Positions 56,193 through 63,358 of a stretch of DNA of 64,000 nucleotides are shown piece after piece. Each line of letters begins with the position of its first letter. The first letter of the stretch is position 1. The DNA is from Lysinibacillus sp. G4S2. Its GTDB lineage: Bacteria > Bacillota > Bacilli > Bacillales_A > Planococcaceae. The notes below the pieces were generated by a model. The model searched no databases and had not been told where the DNA came from. It saw only the letters and a list, made by a program, of their open reading frames with translations. The stretch lies in the NCBI RefSeq assembly GCF_030348505.1, contig NZ_JAUCFJ010000002.1, positions 3,662,001 through 3,726,000 of the forward strand, written 5' to 3'. The position numbers were made by a program, and so were the translations under genes.

Positions 56193-57119
56193 TCATTTAG
56201 TTACAATTTCATTTGATAAAATGCCATATTGATGTAAAACTTCACGAATTTCGTTTTGCAGTGCCTCAGATGGTAAATCCATTGGCTTACGTAAAACTGG
56301 CGTAATTTTACCCATCATACCCAGCGCTGCTTTTACTGGTCCAGGATTAGTCTCTTTGAATAACACATCATTTAATGTCATTAATTCAAAATGAAGATCT
56401 AACGCTTTTTCAGTGTCGCCTTCCTCCCAAGCATTGTGCATTTCTGCTACTTTCGCTGGTGCAACGTTTGCTGTAGCGCTAATAGAACCTTTTCCACCGA
56501 TTGTTAACATTGGGTAGCAAAGAAGTTCAATCCCCGAGAATAGACTAAAATCTCTCCCACAATTTAATAACACTCGATTGACATGTTCAAAATCTTTATT
56601 TGACTCCTTGGCACCAATAATATTCGGGCAATCTTCAACAAGTCGAGCCATTGTTGTTACTTCCATATTCACCCCTGTTCTTCCAGGAATGTTATATATA
56701 ATAATTGGAATATCTACGGCATCTGCAATAGTTTTATAGTGTTTATATAATGCTTGCTGGGAAGGCTTGTTATAATATGGAACTATGACCATCGCAGCAT
56801 CTGCTTCCATTTCTTGAGCAGCCTTTGTTAGCCGAAGCGCTTCATTATGATTTACTGATCCCGTTGCTGGTATAAATGGAACTCGTCCGTTAATCGTTTT
56901 ACTTGCTGTTTCCATCACAAGCTCTCTCTCTTCGATCGTTAGAGAACTAGGTTCCCCAGAAGTCCCGGTTACCGAAATACCATGGCTCCCACTTTCTATT
57001 TGCCAGTTAATTAAACTTTTAAATGTCTGTAAATCTAAACTTTCATCTTCCTTGAATGGTGTAATAACTGGTGCAATCGAACCTTTTAAACTTTCTTTAG
57101 CTTTTCGAATTCTAGACAT
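56193..57119 (-). CDS. DapA-family class I aldolase of the hpa operon
   Basis: A 308-residue DHDPS/NAL-superfamily protein. GTSGEPSSLTIEERE (pyruvate-binding loop), YNIPGRTGVNM (catalytic Tyr, ~138) and IIGAKESNKDFEHV (Schiff-base Lys, ~166) are intact. As first gene of the operon it probably replaces HpaI, cleaving 2,4-dihydroxyhept-2-ene-1,7-dioate to pyruvate and succinate semialdehyde. A lysine-synthesis role is less likely here. ATG after AGGAGAAG. Confidence 0.85.
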   Translation of the reverse strand: MSRIRKAKESLKGSIAPVITPFKEDESLDLQTFKSLINWQIESGSHGISVTGTSGEPSSLTIEERELVMETASKTINGRVPFIPATGSVNHNEALRLTKAAQEMEADAAMVIVPYYNKPSQQALYKHYKTIADAVDIPIIIYNIPGRTGVNMEVTTMARLVEDCPNIIGAKESNKDFEHVNRVLLNCGRDFSLFSGIELLCYPMLTIGGKGSISATANVAPAKVAEMHNAWEEGDTEKALDLHFELMTLNDVLFKETNPGPVKAALGMMGKITPVLRKPMDLPSEALQNEIREVLHQYGILSNEIVTK

Positions 57120-57242
57120 TTTATCTTCTCCTTTTCATGGAATCATTTTCAAGATTAATGTATCATTAAGTTTGTAATATTTAAAATATTTAAAATGTTC
57201 GCAATGCATATAAAATAAATATACTTTCAAAGGAGGAATTTC
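57120..57242. promoter_or_regulatory. divergent hpa / lysR control region
   Basis: 123 bases between the operon and its LysR gene. The AT-rich direct repeat ATATTTAAAATATTTAAAAT (57176-57196 area) contains T-N11-A matches typical of LysR sites. No strong sigma-A promoter stands out, which fits activator dependence. Confidence 0.5.
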
Positions 57243-58148
57243 GTGGATATAAGACAATTGCGATACTTTGCCACTATTGTTGAAGAAGGCCAAATCACTA
57301 GAGCAGCAAAAAAATTACATATGGCCCAGCCCCCTCTTAGTCAACAGCTAAAAGCGCTGGAAGAAGAACTTAGTACTCTTTTGATAGTACGAAATGGAAA
57401 GAATATAGAACTAACAGCAGCAGGAAAAGTTTTGTATAAGAGAGCAACCCATCTTTTAAGTCAGATTGAAGAAACAATTATGGAAGTGAAAGAAGTAGGG
57501 GAAGGTCTTAAGGGTACCTTATCAATTGGATCTGTAAAAACATGCTTTTCTTACCTACCTGAACGCATTCGTTTTTTCCGAGAAAAGTATTCAAACGTTA
57601 CATTTCGTTTATACGAAGGGGATACCTATCGATTATTGCAAGATTTAAGAAATAGACATATTGAGGTTGCTATAGTCCGGTTACCTTTAGAATCAGAATC
57701 AGATGACTTATCCTCACTGCCATTACCTCCGGACCATTTTGTAGCCGTTATCCCTGAGACGTGGAATTATGAAAATACAATAAGACTAGATGAACTTTCA
57801 AGTATGCCACTAATGTTGCTACAACGAATTAAGGGTGTTGGTCAATACGAGCTGGTAATAGAAGCTTGTAGAAAATATCACTATGAACCAAATATTGTCT
57901 GTCAATGTTCAGACGCTGCTATGATTATGTCTCTAGTTAGAGAAGGTGTCGGTGCTTCCTTACTTCCAAAGTCTGTCTTACGTTCATTTTCTATGAATGG
58001 CCTGAAAATATTGGAGCTTGAAGAACTTAGTATTCAATCAGATTCCGCCGTTATCTGGTTGAAGGACCGTTACCTTTCAAAAAGTGCTGTTAAATTTATT
58101 GAAACTTTTAAGAGTGAGTATAATTTAAATATTTCACAAGTAGAATGA
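57243..58148 (+). CDS. LysR family transcriptional regulator
   Basis: A 301-residue LysR regulator: N-terminal winged helix-turn-helix (QLRYFATIVEEGQITRAAKK; MAQPPLSQQLKALEEEL) and a periplasmic-binding-like effector domain (SIGSVKTCFSYLPERI; VREGVGASLLPKS). GTG start after AAAGGAGGAATTTC. Its divergent position makes it the prime candidate activator of the hpa operon, with 4-hydroxyphenylacetate or an intermediate as inducer (inference). Confidence 0.92.
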   Translation: MDIRQLRYFATIVEEGQITRAAKKLHMAQPPLSQQLKALEEELSTLLIVRNGKNIELTAAGKVLYKRATHLLSQIEETIMEVKEVGEGLKGTLSIGSVKTCFSYLPERIRFFREKYSNVTFRLYEGDTYRLLQDLRNRHIEVAIVRLPLESESDDLSSLPLPPDHFVAVIPETWNYENTIRLDELSSMPLMLLQRIKGVGQYELVIEACRKYHYEPNIVCQCSDAAMIMSLVREGVGASLLPKSVLRSFSMNGLKILELEELSIQSDSAVIWLKDRYLSKSAVKFIETFKSEYNLNISQVE

Positions 58149-58212
58149 CTCGAATATCTTCATGATTCTATAAATCATATGTGTTGTCGATTAATATTGG
58201 GTACATTTCTAC

Positions 58213-58260
58213 CAAAGTAAAAAATACCCGCCTAAGATTCCTCTTAGACGGGTACTTTTT
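58213..58260 (+). terminator. terminator of the lysR gene
   Basis: TACCCG-C-CTAAG pairs with CTTAG-A-CGGGTA, then TTTTT; about 70 bases past the stop. Confidence 0.85.
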
Positions 58261-58288
58261 AAAATTTTGCTTGTATATTTTCATTTAT

Positions 58289-58423
58289 AAATTGCTGGCA
58301 CAATTTAAAAGCGGTGGCAATCCCCACCCTACTGATATAAAAACACACAATTCAAATCCTTATAAACGGTATATCAATGTTACTTCGAATCATCAATTTT
58401 CAGAACAGCCATGAATGCTTCTT
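58289..58423 (+). other. att-like site 2: recombinase arm plus lepA-3'-end copy
   Basis: Bases 58380-58423 match the last 44 bases of lepA with two differences, stop codon included. The 90 bases to the left match the left arm of site 1 (ATTGCTGGCA, CCACCCTACTGATATAAAAA, TATATC). It separates the ~24-kb hpa unit from a ~4.9-kb unit next to lepA. Confidence 0.8.
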
Positions 58424-58465
58424 ATAGAAATGTTATATTCAGGCGTATCTATTCGTATTTATGTT

Positions 58466-58514
58466 TAGCCGTCAAACCTTTTATATATAAGGGTTTGACA
58501 GCTGTTTTTTTATT
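58466..58514 (+). terminator. orphan hairpin terminator
   Basis: AGC-C-GTCAAACC pairs with GGTTTGAC-A-GCT, followed by TTTTTTTT. No intact plus-strand gene ends before it; it probably belonged to a deleted gene. Confidence 0.7.
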
Positions 58515-58593
58515 TAATTTTATTCATGGATAATTTGATTTATCGAGCTTTATTTTCTGCAAATGGTGGGGATATGATGGGGAAATTAAATAG

Positions 58594-59049
58594 ACCACTC
58601 AGCAATATGGTTTAATAATAAAAAAAGAAACAGAGGAAGAGAAAGCTGCACGTGAAGCAAAAGAAAAAGCATTAGCTGAACAAAAAGCTAAAGAGGAAGC
58701 TGAAGCTAAGGCTAAAGCAGAGGCTAAGGCTAAAATAGAAAATGCACCACGTGAACATAAATTAGCATTACAAAAAGCTGAACAGTATGCTTCAACTATG
58801 AAAATGTCAAAAGCAGGTATTTATGACCAATTGGTTTCTGAACATGGAGAAAAGTTCCCTGCGGATGCTGCACAATTCGCAATAGATAACATTGTATTTG
58901 ATTGGAAAGCAAATGCATTAGCAAAAGCTGAACAGTATGCTGAAATAATGAGTATGTCAAACCAAGCTATTTATGAACAACTGATATCGCAACATGGAGA
59001 AAAATTCACAGCAGAAGAAGCACAATATGCTATTGATAATTTAAAGTAA
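58594..59049 (+). pseudogene. Ltp-family (phage superinfection-exclusion lipoprotein-like) remnant
   Basis: After an in-frame TAG the frame runs ~150 codons without an ATG until 58798. It encodes a charged helical linker (KAAREAKEKALAEQKAKEEA...), then two tandem ~48-residue Ltp modules: LALQKAEQYASTMKMSKAG with IYDQLVSEHGEKFPADAAQF, and ALAKAEQYAEIMSMSNQAI with YEQLISQHGEKFTAEEAQYA. Ltp of S. thermophilus phage TP-J34 is a surface lipoprotein blocking phage DNA injection. No signal peptide or lipobox remains, so the 5' end is lost. An 83-residue protein from the internal ATG remains possible. Confidence 0.65.
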
Positions 59050-59128
59050 ATATAATGCCTTCCACAGTTTTTTTATATATAAAATTATAGTCACTCAAAC
59101 GAGTCGCTTTTTAGATAAGGAGGATTAA

Positions 59129-59464
59129 ATGATTAAAATACATACATTAAAAAACTTACAACAACGTGATGTTTTTGAATTCATGCGCGGCGATTATAAA
59201 AATGAACATTGGCATGAATCTTCATTTTTTTTAACAGAAGAAGCATTTACTTTTTTACATCTACATATAGATGAAGTTTTACCGAATTTTAATTACTTTG
59301 GCCCAAATTCAGTTAACCTTGAACAATGGAATCAAATCGCTTTCATTGCATGTACTTTAAACAATTCAATGGACATCGATTTCATCCGGTTTTTTAACAA
59401 AATAGATGATTGGGTGCAAAAAAATTTCAAAGAACACACTCGTTTCTCGATTTGTGGTCCATAG
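59129..59464 (+). CDS. hypothetical protein
   Basis: A 111-residue acidic, aromatic-rich soluble protein (WHESSFFLTEEAFTFLHLHI; NYFGPNSVNLEQWNQIAF) with ATG after AAGGAGGATTAA, an excellent site. No family recognised. It lies between an Ltp-type gene and a hairpin; the size and composition resemble immunity-type proteins, but this is only an impression. Confidence 0.6.
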   Translation: MIKIHTLKNLQQRDVFEFMRGDYKNEHWHESSFFLTEEAFTFLHLHIDEVLPNFNYFGPNSVNLEQWNQIAFIACTLNNSMDIDFIRFFNKIDDWVQKNFKEHTRFSICGP

Positions 59465-59497
59465 CAATTTCATAAAAATCTTTAATATTAATCTATG

Positions 59498-59540
59498 AAA
59501 AAAAAGCCCAGGCTCAAAATTAATTGAGTACCTGGGCTTT
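59498..59540. terminator. CCCAGG/CCTGGG hairpin, copy 3
   Basis: AAAAAGCCCAGG pairs with CCTGGGCTTT, with CTCAA/TTGAG extending the stem. Lies between the convergent 111-residue gene and the broken membrane-protein gene. Confidence 0.85.
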
Positions 59541-59565
59541 ATAGATTTTTTTATGGCTATTAATG

Positions 59566-59948
59566 CTAAGTATTATTTAACAAAAAACGTTTTGATTTTT
59601 GAATTATTCTAGCTGGAAGTAAGATATTAATATCCTCTGTTGGTTTCCCCACTAATACAAACCTAATACTTTCCACATCTGTAACTTTATTAAGATCGAC
59701 AGGCAATATTACTTCTGAATTCGCTGGTACGATTATTTGATCTAACTCCTCTACCTTATAGTCTGCAATAATTTTAAATGCGATTCTAATTTATAATCAC
59801 TCGGATTATTAATAGCTAAATAATAGTTTTTTTTCTCAATAGAATTAACTTCATTTGATAAATTTAAATCTTCATATAATTCTAAAGAAAGCCTATTCAT
59901 TTCTTTAGAAATTCCTACTTTATCAACTTCTTTATAATTCTGATACTA
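59566..59948 (-). pseudogene. C-terminal part of IS3-interrupted membrane protein gene
   Basis: Frame 1 reads NYKEVDKVGISKEMNRLSLE ... YYLAINNPSDYKL; near 59788 it shifts to IAFKIIADYKVEELDQIIV ... LLPARIIQKSKRFLLNNT and stop. It lies on the same strand and directly across the IS3 element from the N-terminal part (61322-61907), so both were one gene of roughly 320 codons. Besides the insertion it has a frameshift. Family not recognised. Confidence 0.7.
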
Positions 59949-60014
59949 TGTCAAGAAAATGGACAGGGAAAATTGAGATTTTGCTTTAAATCTAAGCGCG
60001 CTATCGCTTGCTCG

Positions 60015-60060
60015 CCTCACAAATAATTTAAGGGGCGTAACCCTTAAATTATTTGTGAGG
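60015..60060. terminator. perfect 20-bp hairpin inside IS3
   Basis: CCTCACAAATAATTTAAGGG (60015-60034) is perfectly inverted at 60041-60060 across GCGTAA. It lies just past the orfB stop and probably blocks transcription in either direction. No T-run follows. Confidence 0.7.
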
Positions 60061-60074
60061 TTAAAAGGGTTTAA

Positions 60075-60917
60075 TTATATGACCTTAGTTTTTTGTGAAG
60101 TTTTGAAATATTGCTTTTCGTATGCAATGGGCGACATATAATTTGTAAAAGAATGGATACGCTTGTAGTTATAAAAACTAACGATGTATTCAATGATACT
60201 TTTCTTGGCCTGATCTCTCGTTTTATACTTTTCATGAAAAACTAACTCTCTTTTGATGACGCTATGAAATGACTCGATACATGCATTATCGTAACAGTTT
60301 CCTTTTCTACTCATACTTGTAATCATTCTGTTAGTTCGTAACACTTGTTGGTATTCCTTCGACGCATACTGGCTCCCACGATCTGAATGATGAATGAGCC
60401 CAGGCGTTGGAGTCTGAGTTCTGATTGCTCGTTTTAAGGCGAGGATCACTAATTCCTTTGTCATTCTCTCATCCATTGCCCAACCGATGATTCGTCTTGA
60501 AAACAACTCCATAATCGTTGCTAGATAGAGCCAACCTTCACTGGTCCATATATACGTAATGTCAGCTACCCACGCTTGTCCAGGGCGTTCTACTTTAAAT
60601 TGTTGGTCTAATAGATTTGGATATACTGGTAGATTATGTTTTGAATTCGTCGTCGCTTTGTATTTTTTCACTGTTTTTGAGCGAATGCCTTCTTCTTTCA
60701 TAATTCGCGATACTGTTTTTTGCGATACAGAGACTCCTTCTGAATTCAATTGTTTTGTAATTTTCGGACTACCATAATTTCTTCTTGAGTCCAAATACAC
60801 TCGTTTTATTTGGCTGGTTAACTTTTCTTTCCGTTCTTTTTGATTACTCTTTGGTCGGTTCAGCCACTCGTAGTAACCACTTCTTGAAACACCTAATACT
60901 TCGCACATCTTTGCCAC
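60075..60917 (-). CDS. IS3 transposase OrfB (DDE integrase)
   Basis: The OrfB part covers HTH_21 (GVSRSGYYEWLNRP) and the rve integrase core. Catalytic acids lie in WVADITYIWTSEGWLYLA (Asp), IHHSDRGSQYAS (Asp) and NACIESFHSVIKRE (Glu), all intact. It is made as an OrfAB fusion by -1 frameshifting at 60989-60995: the orfB frame is open upstream through YNFIQQHRHEFRVAKMCEVL. Complete, so probably active. Confidence 0.95.
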   Translation of the reverse strand: MAKMCEVLGVSRSGYYEWLNRPKSNQKERKEKLTSQIKRVYLDSRRNYGSPKITKQLNSEGVSVSQKTVSRIMKEEGIRSKTVKKYKATTNSKHNLPVYPNLLDQQFKVERPGQAWVADITYIWTSEGWLYLATIMELFSRRIIGWAMDERMTKELVILALKRAIRTQTPTPGLIHHSDRGSQYASKEYQQVLRTNRMITSMSRKGNCYDNACIESFHSVIKRELVFHEKYKTRDQAKKSIIEYIVSFYNYKRIHSFTNYMSPIAYEKQYFKTSQKTKVI

Positions 60918-60955
60918 ACGGAATTCGTGTCGGTGCTGTTGAATAAAGTTGTAAA

Positions 60956-61246
60956 TTACTTCCGGTCTTTCGCAAAGATGCCCATAGCCTTTTTTAAGAT
61001 GGCATTTTCCTCTTCTAGGTCACGTATTCTTTTTTCTAATTCTTTATTTTCCTTATCCTCAGGCTTTAAATTCCCACTACCAACAAATGCAACTTCGCCA
61101 TCTTTACTAAATTTCTTTACCCAATTGTGTAATGTCTGTTCTGCAAGATCCAGCTCACGTGCAACCTCAGCAACTCTCTTGCCACTTTCAACTAATTGTA
61201 CTGCCTCTAATTTAAATTCTTTGTCATAACTTTTTCGTTTTGTCAT
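60956..61246 (-). CDS. IS3 OrfA (transposase helix-turn-helix protein)
   Basis: A 96-residue protein with an HTH_Tnp_1 domain (YDKEFKLEAVQLVESGKRVA; LDLAEQTLHNWVKKF) and a C-terminal leucine zipper (LEKRIRDLEEENAILKKAM). ATG after AGGAGTGTCTAAG; a longer frame crosses the IS end and is rejected. Confidence 0.93.
   Translation of the reverse strand: MTKRKSYDKEFKLEAVQLVESGKRVAEVARELDLAEQTLHNWVKKFSKDGEVAFVGSGNLKPEDKENKELEKRIRDLEEENAILKKAMGIFAKDRK
60989..60995 (-). promoter_or_regulatory. programmed -1 frameshift site A AAA AAG
   Basis: AAAAAAG near the end of orfA in the reading TTA AAA AAG. Slipping back one base joins orfA to orfB, the standard IS3 arrangement. Confidence 0.85.
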
Positions 61247-61321
61247 CTTAGACACTCCTAGTAAATTGTTAAGATTATTATACTTTATAAACTCCCAATT
61301 CTCTGTGTCCATTATTTAGAC

Positions 61322-61907
61322 TAACATCATTCACATCAACTATCGAAGGTTTAATATTACTATTCAAAACCTCTAGAGAAAAATAGTTATGTGATACTAC
61401 TTCTTGTGTCTGTTTTATTTCTAACTCTTCTTCGATATCTTTTTCAAGATACTTTTCGCCTAATAAATAAATAATATGTTCCCCAGCTGGTAATCCCGTT
61501 AAAGTTAAATCAACTTTCTTCTCCCCATTTTTCGGAACAACAATTTCGTGATACTGTGCTTTTTTACCATTTATATCAATTATAATCGGGTTATTATCAT
61601 TTTCTAAAAAGGAATAAATTATTAATTTTTCGTCTTTTTGAGTGCTGTGAGTAAGTATATAAGAAGCTTGTATTTCTCCATTGCTATCTGTTTTAAAAGC
61701 CAACTTATTTCTATCAATTTCAAATTGTTTCTCGATATCAACCTCAACTCGCCTTCTCTCAACAGTTTTCTCAACAGTTTTCTCAACAATTTCCTTTTTA
61801 GATGAATCTACTCTCTCCTCATCTCTACCTTTCATAAGTATTATTATTAACAACATGACAATTAGGATTGAACAAAAATATATTATCGCTTTTTTTTCCC
61901 TTCTCAT
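61322..61907 (-). pseudogene. N-terminal part of IS3-interrupted membrane protein gene
   Basis: About 195 codons remain. A membrane anchor (AIIYFCSILIVMLLIIILM) is followed by a charged helical linker with repeated VEKTVE, then a beta-sandwich-like extracytoplasmic part (VDLTLTGLPAGEHIIYLLGE). ATG after GGGAGTTTGAG. The frame runs into the IS3 end and stops after GHRELGVYKV, which is IS sequence. The C-terminal part lies at 59566-59948. It could still make a truncated anchored protein. Cotranscription with the secreted-protein gene just upstream is possible. Confidence 0.75.
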
Positions 61908-61944
61908 CTCAAACTCCCTAGTTTTACAATTTTTTATTTAATAG

Positions 61945-61980
61945 CAAAACAACCACAAAGAATTACACTTTGCGGTTGAA
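61945..61980 (-). terminator. hairpin between two exported-protein genes
   Basis: CAACC-G-CAAAG pairs with CTTTG-T-GGTTG, then TTTT on the minus strand. Confidence 0.7.
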
Positions 61981-61988
61981 TAAAAATT

Positions 61989-62543
61989 TTATTTTACTTC
62001 CTTTTTCTCAGTTGTTACCTTAGTATCATTTACTAATCCCAAATCAACATAATGAACACCTTCAGCAATCATTGTAGACCCAACTACCCCTGTATTCCCT
62101 GTAGTTTGAGAAACAACCATCCCTTTAGAAAAATATGCAATATCAGAATCAGTATCTAATTTCACAAGTTTACTTGACCCTTTATCTTGTCTATATAGTA
62201 CCCCATGAACTGAATAACTAGCCGCAACTTCATCAAGTGTTGTAGCACTAGTTCCATCCCAAGTCAAACCATCTTTATTTAAATAAGTATGTCCCTCTCC
62301 ACCTACAATAGGCTTAATAGCCTTTGGATTATTGTCTTGATCTTCAAAAAGTATTGCATGTGAGGGAGGTAAATTATCTAAATCGGGGTTATCAGGATCA
62401 ATCCTACCAGGTACTGTCAACAACCATTCCGGCGTGTTTACTTCTAGATTATTTACATTTATTTCTTCTGCGAAACTATTAGTTGAAAAATAAGGCGTAA
62501 CAGTGATTCATATTGCTGCAAGTAATATAACAATTTTTTTCAT
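61989..62543 (-). pseudogene. secreted protein gene with TGA in the signal peptide
   Basis: From an ATG after AAAGAGGATAAAA the frame reads MKKIVILLAAI, then TGA at codon 12, then ITVTPYFSTNSFAEEINVNN and ~150 further codons (SHAILFEDQDNNPKAIKPIV; VHGVLYRQDKGSSKLVKLD; GMVVSQTTGNTGVVGS). Apart from that one codon it is a 184-residue protein with a normal signal peptide and cleavage after SFA. A single substitution (for example CGA, TGG or GGA to TGA) explains the break. No family recognised. Confidence 0.7.
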
Positions 62544-62640
62544 TTTTATCCTCTTTTCATATTTATATTACGAGCCATAGCATCACTTACCCTCGAGTTA
62601 ACTACACACTATCATTACCAATATAACCATTTCAATGGTA

Positions 62641-62692
62641 ATTTACCGCCATTTTTTGGCGGTATTAACAACACTTTTTTGGCGGTATAATT
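62641..62692. repeat. direct repeat TTTTTTGGCGGTAT x2
   Basis: Two copies of TTTTTTGGCGGTAT lie about 27 bases apart, upstream of the secreted-protein gene. The first is also half of the hairpin CCGCCATTTTTTGGCGG. More CGCC/GGCG words follow to 62750. Could be operator sites; nothing else is seen in 62750-62900. Confidence 0.5.
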
Positions 62693-62904
62693 ATAAATTA
62701 CAATAAATCACGCCACACCCCGCCATATACAACGCCTATTTTCGGGCGCGATATTCTCTTTTTCACAGTTCAAAAGTTTTATTTATTTCATGTTTAACAC
62801 AGAATGTTTGACATTTATATTTAAACTACTCTTTTCTTATTCATTATTTTTGAATGATAATTTCACAAATCTGTCATTTTTATTCTATTAATATTCATCA
62901 AAAA

Positions 62905-62942
62905 AAGACCAGCTCTGCTAAATTTGCTTTGCTGGTCATTGA
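62905..62942. terminator. hairpin near the small minus-strand frame
   Basis: GACCAGC pairs with GCTGGTC across a 17-base loop; A-run to the left gives a T-run on the minus strand. A decayed relative (TTCAGCTCCGCTAAAATAGC...) lies at 37.65 kb. Confidence 0.55.
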
Positions 62943-62984
62943 TAATTATATGATTAAATTCAATAGGTACCGTACTGATTTTGA

Positions 62985-63140
62985 CTATTTTTTATTATTT
63001 CTGCGTTGCTGAATCGTAATATTCAACCCTAATAAACGATCAGTTGTCATTGCTCCACTTTGAAAATCCTTCAAATGTGAAGCTTGGATAATACCATCCT
63101 TTACAGCCTGTGCAATATAATTTTCCGTTTCAGTCTTCAT
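62985..63140 (-). CDS. 51-residue hypothetical protein
   Basis: Encodes MKTETENYIAQAVKDGIIQA ... LLGLNITIQQRRNNKK, basic at the C-terminus. ATG after GAGGTGG, a good ribosome site, although that site lies inside the integrase remnant's sequence. It could be a short phage/island gene or a fragment. No homologue recognised. Confidence 0.4.
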   Translation of the reverse strand: MKTETENYIAQAVKDGIIQASHLKDFQSGAMTTDRLLGLNITIQQRRNNKK

Positions 63141-63209
63141 AGCCACCTCACTGAGAAAATGGCCAGAGATGCTGCAAACATCTTTGATTCATTCGCTCAA
63201 GATATATAA
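63141..63209 (+). pseudogene. tyrosine recombinase C-terminal fragment 2
   Basis: Frame reads SHLTEKMARDAANIFDSF then AQDI and stop, the extreme C-terminus of the same integrase type as at 35.36 kb. The nucleophile Tyr is no longer included. It lies 105 bases from the lepA stop, the position an integrase gene usually has relative to its attachment site. Confidence 0.75.
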
Positions 63210-63358
63210 GAATTGCTAACGTATTTTTTTATGGTGGGGAATTGGTGGGGAACCCCACCATTTGACCCTAATATAAATTAACTAAATACGTCACAAAACC
63301 TTATCATTACTGAATTACTTCGAATCATCCATCTTCAGAACAGCCATGAATGCTTCTT
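63210..63358. other. att-like site 3: recombinase arm and lepA 3' end (attB core)
   Basis: Bases 63315-63358 are the genuine lepA 3' end, the core copied at 58.38 and 34.42 kb. Between it and the integrase remnant are GGTGGGGAA, TTGGTGGGGAA and CCCCACC, repeated and inverted words like recombinase arm sites. Similar GGTGGGGA words lie at 58565 and in the arms of sites 1 and 2. Confidence 0.7.

Larger units (their letters stand above)
59949..61321 (-). mobile_element. IS3-family insertion sequence
   Basis: About 1.37 kb with orfA/orfB. Ends are imperfect inverted repeats: TGTCAAGAAAATGGACA at the left, and on the other strand TAGTCTAAATAATGGACA at the right, each followed by a shared AATTG. 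The exact target duplication is unclear; TAGT or shorter fits. It is inserted in the membrane-protein gene. Confidence 0.85.

Noticed and set aside
56193-57119. dapA of lysine biosynthesis
   Set aside because: The fold and catalytic residues fit, but position as first gene of an hpa operon favours a pathway aldolase; not excluded.
58181-58414. 77-residue plus-strand frame over att-like site 2
   Set aside because: It spans the lysR terminator and the lepA-derived core; no ribosome site.
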